Below, one piece after another: positions 1-7,114 of a stretch of DNA of 64,000 nucleotides. The stretch is taken from positions 992,001 through 1,056,000 of the forward strand of contig NZ_CP063812.1 of NCBI RefSeq assembly GCF_015277855.1. The letters are read 5' to 3'. Position 1 is the first letter of the stretch. Every line of letters begins with the position of its first letter. The stretch comes from Microbacterium cremeum (lineage in GTDB: Bacteria; Actinomycetota; Actinomycetes; Actinomycetales; Microbacteriaceae). Under the pieces are notes generated by a model that was not told the origin of the DNA, searched no databases, and saw only the letters and a list, made by a program, of their open reading frames with translations. Made by a program: the position numbers and the translations under genes.

Positions 1-2164
1 CGAGGTATGCCGCCGCCGCGTCGGGGCCGCGATGCGTTCCGCGCACGGGATTCGGGGCGTCGATCAGCTCGACCCACGACGGACGTGTCGTGAGCGCGCG
101 CGGGTTGTCGCCGAGTGACGTCGACACCGAGTCGGCGCCCAGCGTCCACCCGTGGTACGCCTCGCGCGCGGCGAGCATGCGCGAGCGACCGGTCGCGGTG
201 AACGCCAGCCGCAGCGCGAGATCCACCGCCTCGCTGCCGCTGTTCACCAAGAACACGCGGTCGAGTCCCTCCGGCGCGAGCGCCGCGAGGCGCTCGGACA
301 GCTCGGCGACGGCGGCGTAGTGGAAGCGCGAGTTCGTGTTGAGCAGCGACCACTGGCGCGAGGCCGCGGCGACCACACCGGGGTGGGCGTGACCGGCGAT
401 CGTGACGTTGTTGACCACGTCGACATAGGTCTGCGCCTCGGTGTCGATCAGGAACTCGCGCCACCCGCGCTCGATCTGCGGCGGCTGCCCGTAGTAATGC
501 TCCTGCGCCGACGCAAAGGCGGCATCGCGGCGCTGCAGCGTCTGCGCGGGTGAGACCTCGGGCGCGGTGATGTCGGTGCCGAAGAGCGGCGACGGGTCAG
601 GGGCCACGCGCCGCCAGTGCGCCGCGAGCAGCGGGCGCACGCAGTGCGGGGGACGGATGCCGTCACCCGCGGTGAGCTGCACGGTCGCCGCCGTGCCGGC
701 CCGAACCAGCGCGAGACGCTCGCCTCGGCGGACCGAACGCGGTTCTGCGATCCGGAGTGCGCCCGGGACGTCAACGGCGACCGCGCTCCCTTCTCCCCCC
801 ACCCACAGCGACCAGCCGCCGCCCATGAGGACGAATCCTCCGGGCCTCGCAGCGAGTGTGCCGTCGAAAGGAGCCGTGAGCGGGGTGTCGACCGCGACCG
901 CGACGTCGACGCCGACGGCGAAGGTCGCCGCCGCCCCGCGCGGCGCGCGGGGGTGCGTGCGGGTCAGCCGGTACTCGCCCCAGCAGGTGACGGCGGGCCG
1001 ACCCGGTGCCGCGCGGCGGAGCAGGATCCGCGTTTCGGCACCGGACTCGAGCCAGCTGCCGGCGTCGTACTCGTCGCTCAGCACAGAGAGGTCGACGACC
1101 TCCACGGGTCCATCGATCAACCGACCGGCAGGCAGCTCGCGCGGCGCGAAGCCGCCGCGCGCGGCGGCGCGCACGAGCACGTCCATCTCATCCGGGTCGC
1201 GTTCCACCGCCTGCGCGAACGCGCGCCACTCCGCGGTACGCCGGAGATCGGCGTAGTCGTTGTCGCCGTCGACCATCACCTGATGCTCACCGCTGACGAC
1301 CAGCACGGCCGCCCGCAGCACCGTGAGAGGCCAGAGTGCGGCGAGCTCGGCATCCGTCGACTCGACGTGCTCGGCGAACGCGGCGACGGTCTCGAAGAGA
1401 AGGGCGTCGGGCTCGTCGCGCATGTAGCAGCTGGCCGCCATGGGCACGAGCTCGCCGATGCGCCAGCTGCGCATGAGATCGCCGAAGTCGATGATGCCCA
1501 GGCCCGAAGCGTCGTCGTGCACGACGTTGTCGTCGGTGATGTCGGCGTGGATCACCTGCGTGACGAGCCCGTCGCGCAGCGGCTCGAGCCGAGCGGCGAT
1601 CCATTCGGCGGCCTCGAGGATCTGTGCGCGACGGACAGGGGAGGGAACGGATGCCGCGAGCGCGGCCACGACGTCGAGCCCGGTCCGCACATCCCATTGC
1701 GAGAGTCGGTCGGTGCCGGGGTGCTCGAAATGCTCGAGCGCGCGAGCCACGCGACCGGCCGTGTCGCCCAGCCAGCGCGCCTGCTCGGGCCCGAGGTCAT
1801 CGTGGGCGAGCAGGGGAGTGCCCTCGACGAAGGTCAGGAGCCGGGCGGGCAACTGCTCGCCGCGGATCGTGAGGGGCGCCACCTCGCGCCCGTCGCGGGC
1901 CGGGACGGGCGCCGGAACCCGCAGCCCGGCAGCCGCGAGCCGCTGCAGCGCGAGGTGCTGTGCCTCGAGCTCGGCCGTGGTCGTGGCGCTGTTCGCGAGC
2001 TTGAAGACGTACCGGCCGTCGCCGTCCTCGACGAGGAAGTTCCGGTCCTGCTGGCTGCCGAGCTCGGTGACGATGCGCAGGGCGCCCCAGTGCTGCTCGA
2101 GCACGCCGCGCACCTCCTCGACGCTCACGACCGGACGAGCGGGTGGGGCGGCGTAGATCGACAT
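1..2164 (-). CDS. Kinase-like/aminotransferase class III fusion protein, C-terminus cut by window edge
   Basis: One open frame runs from an ATG at 2164 (preceded by GGAGG on the minus strand) to the left edge, giving about 721 codons. Residues about 20-340 are an aminoglycoside-phosphotransferase/choline-kinase-like domain: VIHADITDDNVV near 206 is the Brenner motif and IIDFGD follows. Residues about 410-460 resemble a weak M23-like beta domain (APFDGTLAARPGG). From about 530 a class III PLP aminotransferase begins (DVVNNVTIAGHAHP). The PLP lysine lies beyond the edge. Actinobacterial proteins with this order are usually about 970-1000 aa and are relatives of AGXT2L-type phospho-lyases, so a phosphorylate-then-eliminate reaction on an amino alcohol is plausible but inferred. 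The fusion is clear; the substrate is not. Confidence 0.85.
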   Translation of the reverse strand, partial: MSIYAAPPARPVVSVEEVRGVLEQHWGALRIVTELGSQQDRNFLVEDGDGRYVFKLANSATTTAELEAQHLALQRLAAAGLRVPAPVPARDGREVAPLTIRGEQLPARLLTFVEGTPLLAHDDLGPEQARWLGDTAGRVARALEHFEHPGTDRLSQWDVRTGLDVVAALAASVPSPVRRAQILEAAEWIAARLEPLRDGLVTQVIHADITDDNVVHDDASGLGIIDFGDLMRSWRIGELVPMAASCYMRDEPDALLFETVAAFAEHVESTDAELAALWPLTVLRAAVLVVSGEHQVMVDGDNDYADLRRTAEWRAFAQAVERDPDEMDVLVRAAARGGFAPRELPAGRLIDGPVEVVDLSVLSDEYDAGSWLESGAETRILLRRAAPGRPAVTCWGEYRLTRTHPRAPRGAAATFAVGVDVAVAVDTPLTAPFDGTLAARPGGFVLMGGGWSLWVGGEGSAVAVDVPGALRIAEPRSVRRGERLALVRAGTAATVQLTAGDGIRPPHCVRPLLAAHWRRVAPDPSPLFGTDITAPEVSPAQTLQRRDAAFASAQEHYYGQPPQIERGWREFLIDTEAQTYVDVVNNVTIAGHAHPGVVAAASRQWSLLNTNSRFHYAAVAELSERLAALAPEGLDRVFLVNSGSEAVDLALRLAFTATGRSRMLAAREAYHGWTLGADSVSTSLGDNPRALTTRPSWVELIDAPNPVRGTHRGPDAAAAYL

Positions 2165-2242
2165 GGGCCTCCTCGGTGCACATCATTCATATCGCGACGG
2201 TCGGCACGCGGCGCGTCGACAGGCTCAGCGACCGGGGTGAGC

Positions 2243-2764
2243 TCAGCGGGCGAAGCGGTCGACAAGGCGCACGAGCGTCGGCAGGCCGCGGGACGATGCC
2301 CGCCCGCCGGTGAGCCGTTCGATGACGGGCGTCGCGTTGCCCTCGCCGGGGTTCCGGTTGCGGGTCAGAGCCCAGCCCGGTCCGGCGTCGATAACCTCGC
2401 AGCGGCGCACGGCGGCCTCTCGCACCACCTCGGGGTCGGGCGGATCGATCGTGCCGCCGCCGTGGAGCGTGAACTCGTGCTGATGCGGGTCCGGCACGGC
2501 CCCGTGCCGATCGACGACCGTGACGAGGTCGTCGAACGCGATCCAGAACGCGTCGCGCTCGAGCCCGGAGCGCGCGGCGATCGACACCAGCACCGTCTCG
2601 ACCACGGCCCCGGGATCGTCGGAGTCGAAGACGATCGTGCCGTTGCTCTGGAAGGGCACCGCGTCGGGGCATCCGGCGTCTGCGAAGCCACCCAGGATGT
2701 CGGCGGTCGAGGGGTGACCGCGCTGACCCTGGTTGACGTTCCGCAGAAACGCGACGCAGCGCAT
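2243..2764 (-). CDS. DUF1697 family protein
   Basis: This 173-aa protein begins MRCVAFLRNVNQGQRGHPS, the typical DUF1697 opening (a short hydrophobic strand followed by RNVN), and matches the family's usual length of 170-180 residues. The family's function is not established. No signal peptide or membrane segment is visible. The start has no Shine-Dalgarno; TACCCT lies 6 nt upstream on the minus strand, so the message is probably leaderless. It sits between the fusion aminotransferase and the C-S lyase gene, all on the minus strand but with separate gaps, so it is probably its own transcript. Confidence 0.85.
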   Translation of the reverse strand: MRCVAFLRNVNQGQRGHPSTADILGGFADAGCPDAVPFQSNGTIVFDSDDPGAVVETVLVSIAARSGLERDAFWIAFDDLVTVVDRHGAVPDPHQHEFTLHGGGTIDPPDPEVVREAAVRRCEVIDAGPGWALTRNRNPGEGNATPVIERLTGGRASSRGLPTLVRLVDRFAR

Positions 2765-2770
2765 GGGTCG

Positions 2771-2776
2771 AGGGTA
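2771..2776 (-). promoter_or_regulatory. -10 hexamer for leaderless DUF1697 gene
   Basis: TACCCT on the minus strand ends 6 nt before the ATG at 2764, and no RBS lies between them. This spacing puts the transcription start at the ATG. Confidence 0.55.
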
Positions 2777-2799
2777 CGGCGGGGTGCCGACGAAGGGGG

Positions 2800-3987
2800 C
2801 TACGCGGCGGGTTCGACGGACTGGACGTGCGCGTCCAGCGCCCGGGCCATCCGCAGCACGGCCTCCTGCAGCAGCGGGCGGGGGAGAGCGAACACGAAGC
2901 GTGCGTGCCCGATCGCCGCCTCACCGCAGGCGGCGCCGTCCGTCACGGCGACGCCGGCGTTCTCGCGGAACCATTCGCCGAGATCCCCCTCCAGCCCGTA
3001 GTCGCGGACGTCGATGAGCGCGATGTACGTCCCCTCGGGGAGGATCATGCGGGCGCGGGGCAGCTGCTCGCTCACGAGGTCGGCGAGGAGGCGGCGGTTG
3101 CCGTCGAGGTACTCCACGACGTCATCGAGCCAGCCGGAACCGGCCGAGTAGGCGGCAGTGTTCGCGATGACGCCGAGCGTCGAGGTGCCGTGGCCGGCCC
3201 ACATCCCGAAGGACTCCCACGCCTCGGCATCGGCCTCGTTCGAGAGGATCACCTGGGCGCACTTCAGGCCCGCGAGATTCCACGCCTTCGACGCGGATGC
3301 CGCCGTGATCGTGTGCGAGGCGGCCGCCTCCGACACCGACGCATACGGAGTGTGCTGCGCCGGCCGGTACACGATCGGCGCGTGGATCTCGTCCGAGAAC
3401 ACGCGTCCGCCCTTCGCGGCGACGACCTCCGAGAGGGCGACGAGCTCGTCGCGGCGGAACACGGTGCCGAGCGGGTTGTGCGGGTTGCACAGCACGACGA
3501 GACCGGCTCCGTCGTCGAAGGCGCGACCGATCGCCTCGAGATCCATGGTCATGCGACCGTCGACCTCGATGCTCGGAACCTCGATCACCTCGCGGCCGTG
3601 CATCTGCGGCACGAACAGGAACGGCATGTAGGCGGGCGTCGGCACGATCACGGCGCTGCCGGGCGCCGTGAACTTGTCGATCGCAAGCTCGAACGCGGCG
3701 ATCACGTCGGGTACGGGGTGCACGCGGTCGGCGGGCACCGCCCACCCGTAGTGGTCGGCGTACCAGGCGGCTGTCGCCTCCGACATGTCTCGCGCGACGT
3801 GCGAGGGCAGGTACCCGGTCAGGCCGCGGTCGAGCGTCTCTTTCAGGGCGTCGCTCACCGCGGGAGCGAGGCCGAAGTCCATCTCGGCGACGAACGCGCC
3901 GATCGTGTCGGGGAACATCGTCCACTTGACGCTTCCCGCCGCCCTGAGGTCGGCATCCGAGATGGCATCGAAGTCTTGCTGCGGCAC
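2800..3987 (-). CDS. MalY/PatB-type PLP-dependent C-S lyase (aminotransferase fold I)
   Basis: A 395-aa fold-type I PLP enzyme of the MalY/PatB group, which cleaves cystathionine and other S-conjugated cysteines to a thiol, pyruvate and ammonia. The PLP lysine is K234 in SASKAWNLAGLK. The NPHNPLG segment (about 168-174) and FSDEIHAPIVY (about 197-207) are the conserved phosphate and ring contacts of the family. The start is GTG at 3987, with GGGAG at a good distance upstream. Length matches the family (about 390). The gene stands alone between DUF1697 and a SnoaL-like gene. A housekeeping beta-cystathionase role is likely; a role in regulation, as for E. coli MalY, has no support here. Confidence 0.88.
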   Translation of the reverse strand: MPQQDFDAISDADLRAAGSVKWTMFPDTIGAFVAEMDFGLAPAVSDALKETLDRGLTGYLPSHVARDMSEATAAWYADHYGWAVPADRVHPVPDVIAAFELAIDKFTAPGSAVIVPTPAYMPFLFVPQMHGREVIEVPSIEVDGRMTMDLEAIGRAFDDGAGLVVLCNPHNPLGTVFRRDELVALSEVVAAKGGRVFSDEIHAPIVYRPAQHTPYASVSEAAASHTITAASASKAWNLAGLKCAQVILSNEADAEAWESFGMWAGHGTSTLGVIANTAAYSAGSGWLDDVVEYLDGNRRLLADLVSEQLPRARMILPEGTYIALIDVRDYGLEGDLGEWFRENAGVAVTDGAACGEAAIGHARFVFALPRPLLQEAVLRMARALDAHVQSVEPAA

Positions 3988-4063
3988 GAGAACTCCCTCA
4001 CGTCAGTGGCGCGTCCGGCATCATCAGCAACCACGAGCCAGATCATGCCATTCCGGTTGCCGT

Positions 4064-4396
4064 TCAGTGCACCGGGGGAATCGTGAAGCCCTTGATGCGG
4101 TCGCCGTCGAGCTCGACGATCGCATCCGACTCGCCGTTGAAGACGCTGCTGCGCCAGTCGAAGTGGATGCGCACGGTGCCTCCGTCGACGGATGCCGAGA
4201 GCAGGGTCATCCGCGCACCCGCGCCGATCGCATCCGAGCCGGCCCAACTGCGCACGCCCGCGCGGCCGCGCAGCACGCGGCCCCAGTCGTCGACGAAGCC
4301 GTCGTCGGTGAACGTGTCGACGAAGGCGTCAGTGTCGGCCGTGTTGATGGCATCAACGAATCGCTGGATCAGGGCGGGGGTCTCGGCATCCGTCAT
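4064..4396 (-). CDS. SnoaL-like/NTF2-fold protein
   Basis: This 110-aa protein has the layout of small NTF2-fold proteins: an N-terminal helix (ALIQRFVDAINTADTDAFVDTF), a TDDGFVDDWGR turn, and later strands ending in a GFTIPP tail. Members of this fold are small hydrolases, isomerases or steroid/polyketide-binding proteins, and no specific substrate can be read here. The ATG at 4396 is preceded by GAAGGA. It lies 80 nt downstream of an SDR reading the same way, so the two could be co-transcribed, but the pairing does not fix a function. Confidence 0.75.
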   Translation of the reverse strand: MTDAETPALIQRFVDAINTADTDAFVDTFTDDGFVDDWGRVLRGRAGVRSWAGSDAIGAGARMTLLSASVDGGTVRIHFDWRSSVFNGESDAIVELDGDRIKGFTIPPVH

Positions 4397-4480
4397 GATG
4401 TGTCCTTCCGTCTTTCGGGGAGCGGTTCCTGAGTAGGCGCGAATCGCCGCACTGAAGGGCGCTCGACGACCGATCTGAGG

Positions 4481-5263
4481 CTACGCCGTCGCGCGTGCGG
4501 CCGCGGCGTGCGGGTCGTGGCTGTTGAGCGTCTCGACGACGCTCGCGTAGTCGCCGCGCGCTTCGCCGTACCGCAGGAACTTCACGCGCTCGACCTGCAC
4601 CTCGGTCGCGTCGGGCTCGTCGCGCAGGATCCGCATGACCTCGTCGGCGAAGTCGTCCAGCGGCATCGCGAACGCGCTCTCGCGCTGCCCCGCCAGGAGG
4701 TCGGTCGCCACCGACGGCGGCTCGAGCTCCATGACGCGCACCGGCGTCGCGGCCAGCTGCAGCCGGATCGACTCGCTCAGCATGTGGATCGCGGCCTTCG
4801 TGGCATTGTAGGTCGGTGTCGCGCGCAGCGGCGCGAACGCAAGACCCGACGACACGGTCATGATCGTCGCGTCCGGCTGCGCGCGCAGGTGCTCGATGAA
4901 CGCGCCGACGAGGCGGATCGGTCCGAGCAGGTTCGTCGTCACGGTCGCCTCGGCGGTCTCGACGAACCCCTCGGGCGTGGTCCAGTCTTCGAGGCGCATG
5001 ATGCCCGCCATCGTCACGAGCACGTTCAACTGCGGGTGCCCGGCGATGACCCGTGACGCGGCCGCGGCGATGGACGCGGCATCCGTCGTGTCGATCTCGA
5101 CGGTGCCGATTCCCGGATGCCGCGCCGCGATGTCGTCGAGCAGCTCACGGCGCCGCCCGCCGACGATGACGGTGTTGCCGGCCTCGTGCAGACGCTCGGC
5201 GAGGGCCAGGCCGATGCCGCTCGTCGCGCCGGGGATGAAGATGGTGTTTCCGCTGATTCGCAT
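4481..5263 (-). CDS. Classical SDR-family oxidoreductase (DltE-like)
   Basis: A 260-aa short-chain dehydrogenase. The TGxxxGIG-type cofactor loop is GATSGIGLA near the N-terminus, the catalytic serine lies in TVSSGLAF, and the Y-x-x-x-K pair is YNATK. I start it at MRISGNTIF (ATG 5263); an upstream in-frame ATG at 5365 would add 34 unlikely residues and run into the divergent regulator's start. It is transcribed away from the XRE regulator that begins 101 nt away, the usual arrangement of a regulator and its target. Substrate unknown; NAD(P)-dependent oxidation or reduction is inferred from the family. Confidence 0.88.
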   Translation of the reverse strand: MRISGNTIFIPGATSGIGLALAERLHEAGNTVIVGGRRRELLDDIAARHPGIGTVEIDTTDAASIAAAASRVIAGHPQLNVLVTMAGIMRLEDWTTPEGFVETAEATVTTNLLGPIRLVGAFIEHLRAQPDATIMTVSSGLAFAPLRATPTYNATKAAIHMLSESIRLQLAATPVRVMELEPPSVATDLLAGQRESAFAMPLDDFADEVMRILRDEPDATEVQVERVKFLRYGEARGDYASVVETLNSHDPHAAAARATA

Positions 5264-5351
5264 GTCTCGAGTGTTCGCGCCCTCCGACGGGCGTGGCAGA
5301 GAGCGTGTGTCGGGGGAGCGGGAGTCCCTGGATGCCTCGGCTCGGCGCGCG

Positions 5352-5357
5352 CATGAT
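5352..5357 (+). promoter_or_regulatory. -10-like hexamer for leaderless XRE regulator
   Basis: CATGAT ends 6 nt before the ATG at 5364 and there is no RBS. The hexamer is weaker than its TA-starting counterparts elsewhere in the window. Confidence 0.45.
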
Positions 5358-5363
5358 GGACCC

Positions 5364-6221
5364 ATGGATCGCGAAGCCCTCGCCGACTTCCTCCGCAGCC
5401 GCCGCGAGAGGCTGCAGCCCGCCGACGTGGGGCTGAGCGCCGGCGTGCGCCGCCGCGCACCCGGGCTGCGGCGCGAGGAGGTCGCGCAGCTCGCCCTGAT
5501 GTCGACCGACTACTACACACGACTCGAGCAGCAGCGCGGGCCCCAGCCCAGCACGCAGATTCTCGCGTCGCTCGCGCGCGCCCTGCGCCTCACGGCCGAC
5601 GAGCGCGACTACCTGTACCGCATGGCCGGTCACGCCGTCCCCGACCGCCTCGGCCCGACCGGGCACGTGGCGCCGCCGCTGCAGCGCGTGTTCGACCGGC
5701 TCTCCGACACGCCGGCCCTCGTCATCTCGGCGCTCGGCGAGACCCTCGTGCAGAACGCGCTCGCCGTCGCCCTACTGGGCGACCACGTCGGCGCGAGCGG
5801 GTGGGACCGCTTCGAGCCGTGGCGCTGGTTCGTGCGGCCCGAGACCGAGCGTCTCCACTATCCCGAGAGCGACCACCCCCGCCACAGTCGCGCCCTGGTC
5901 GCGGGGCTGCGCGCCGCATACGGGTCGATGGGGGCGTCATCGCAGGCGGGCGAGCTGGTCGCCGAGCTCACTCGACGCAGTGGCGAGTTCCGCGAGCTGT
6001 GGGAGCGGCAGGAGGTCGCGCAGCGCTTCGCCGACCACAAGGTGCTGATCCACCCCGAGGTCGGCGCGATCGAGGTCGACTGCCAGGTGCTCTTCACCGA
6101 CGACCGGTCGCAGGCGCTTCTGGTGCTGACGCCCGAGCCTCGCAGCGAGGCCGAGGAGAGGATCCGTCTGCTCGGTGTGCTCGGCGTGCAGCAGTTCTCC
6201 GGCTCTGCGGACCGGATATGA
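5364..6221 (+). CDS. XRE-family regulator with MmyB-like ligand-binding domain
   Basis: A 285-aa regulator. Residues about 8-75 form the helix-turn-helix (RRRAPGLRREEVAQLALMSTDYYTRLEQQR is its core, quoted only by its ends elsewhere), followed by a PAS-like MmyB ligand-binding domain through about 270. This architecture typically governs a divergently encoded redox enzyme, and here the SDR at 4481-5263 is divergent. I chose MDREALADF as start because a -10-like hexamer ends 6 nt upstream, whereas the longer frame overlaps the SDR. Near the C-terminus, the segment LTPEPRSEAEER is copied in degenerate form about 280 nt downstream, outside the gene, which suggests a past duplication. Confidence 0.88.
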   Translation: MDREALADFLRSRRERLQPADVGLSAGVRRRAPGLRREEVAQLALMSTDYYTRLEQQRGPQPSTQILASLARALRLTADERDYLYRMAGHAVPDRLGPTGHVAPPLQRVFDRLSDTPALVISALGETLVQNALAVALLGDHVGASGWDRFEPWRWFVRPETERLHYPESDHPRHSRALVAGLRAAYGSMGASSQAGELVAELTRRSGEFRELWERQEVAQRFADHKVLIHPEVGAIEVDCQVLFTDDRSQALLVLTPEPRSEAEERIRLLGVLGVQQFSGSADRI

Positions 6222-6286
6222 CCGCATCGGCTCGGCTCGGCTCGGGGCGGAGAGGATGACGCGTCCGACGACTCCGGCGCCGACGA

Positions 6287-6457
6287 GTGTGGGAGTCGTT
6301 CTCCAGCCCGGAGCTCGAATACATCCACTCGACCCTCGTGGACGCAATGGCGAATCTCGAGGATCCGCGAGCCTGAACCATCCCCACCGCGCCGCCGACG
6401 AGCGCGACTGACGCCTGAGCCGCGCAGCGAGGCCGAAGAGAAGATCCGCCTGCCCGG
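6287..6457 (+). pseudogene. Decayed gene fragments, including a copy of the XRE gene 3' end
   Basis: Two coding-looking scraps lie in the gap after the XRE gene. From 6287 a 29-codon frame reads VWESFSSPELEY...LEDPRA and stops at 6376; I do not recognise its parent. From 6408 to 6457 the DNA matches 6126-6175 of the XRE gene at 44 of 50 positions and still reads LTPEPRSEAEEKIRLPG, with no start and no intact context. The scraps look like remnants of a second, deleted regulator gene. A short GGCTC repeat at about 6229-6245 marks the upstream junction. Confidence 0.5.
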
Positions 6458-6461
6458 CCAA

Positions 6462-7025
6462 TCAGTCCGCGAGCGCTCGGATCGCGCGTGCGAGCTCCTC
6501 AGATGACGGCGTCGACGAAGGCTCCAGCATCCATTGGAGCATGACGCCGTTGATGATCGCGAGTGCCAGCGACCCGATGGTGCGCGCGTCATCTTGTGAC
6601 ACCTCATCGGGGTCTACTGCGAGGACGAGCGCTGTCAGATCACGGCGACTGTCCGCGTAGATCCTCACCAGCTGCTCTCGCACGCCGGGGGAGAACTCGG
6701 CTTGCGCGTAGGCCTGCACACTCGCCACGAGCACGTGGCGATGCTCGGGCGCCGCCGTGAGAAGTCCGTCCAGGAATCGCTCCAGGCGCGCTCTGGGGCC
6801 GCCGTGGAGGTCAGTCGTGACGGCACGGGCGATCGCATCGCCCCACTCCTCGAAGGTTTCGATGACCGCGGCGTTCAGGAGGGCGTCCTTCGAACCGAAG
6901 TGATAGCCGATCGAGGCAAGGTTCGCCCCGGTGACCGCAACGATGTCGCGAGCTGTCGTGTGGGCGTAGCCGAGCCGCGCAAGGCACTGCTTGGCGCCCT
7001 CGAGAAGGTCTTCTCGCTGTCCCAT
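6462..7025 (-). CDS. TetR/AcrR-family regulator of the adjacent glycosidase
   Basis: A 187-aa TetR-family repressor. Residues about 8-55 are the DNA-binding domain, with the recognition region TTARDIVAVTGANLASIGYH and the following F-x-S-K-D-A-L-L signature. The remaining all-helical part is the ligand-binding domain. The ATG at 7025 has TAGACT 6 nt upstream and no RBS, so it is likely leaderless. It is divergent from the GH39-like gene, and a perfect 8-bp inverted repeat with a 5-nt spacer lies in the 89-nt gap. Control of the glycosidase and of itself is inferred from this layout; the inducer is probably a sugar released by the enzyme. Confidence 0.88.
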   Translation of the reverse strand: MGQREDLLEGAKQCLARLGYAHTTARDIVAVTGANLASIGYHFGSKDALLNAAVIETFEEWGDAIARAVTTDLHGGPRARLERFLDGLLTAAPEHRHVLVASVQAYAQAEFSPGVREQLVRIYADSRRDLTALVLAVDPDEVSQDDARTIGSLALAIINGVMLQWMLEPSSTPSSEELARAIRALAD

Positions 7026-7031
7026 GCTGGG

Positions 7032-7037
7032 AGTCTA
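7032..7037 (-). promoter_or_regulatory. -10 hexamer for leaderless TetR gene
   Basis: TAGACT on the minus strand ends 6 nt before the ATG at 7025. Confidence 0.55.
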
Positions 7038-7060
7038 CCGGATGTTCATACGTTTGTACT

Positions 7061-7081
7061 GTACGTATGTACAATACGTAC
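7061..7081. promoter_or_regulatory. Inverted-repeat operator between TetR and GH39-like genes
   Basis: GTACGTAT (7061-7068) and ATACGTAC (7074-7081) are exact reverse complements separated by GTACA. The surrounding bases are unusually A+T rich and carry further GTAC(G/T) half-sites (7056-7087). Size and position fit a TetR dimer site covering both divergent promoters. Confidence 0.65.
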
Positions 7082-7114
7082 GTACACATCCACCTATGCA
7101 AGGAGAGATAGCTC

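Noticed and set aside
617..3001. Long plus-strand frame across the aminotransferase fusion and DUF1697 genes
   Set aside because: Its translation is Arg/Glu/Asp-rich without domains, and the minus strand has continuous kinase, aminotransferase and DUF1697 motifs.
6229..6250. GGCTC tandem repeat as a possible insertion-sequence end
   Set aside because: Only a few 5-bp units, with no partner inverted repeat, target duplication or transposase nearby.
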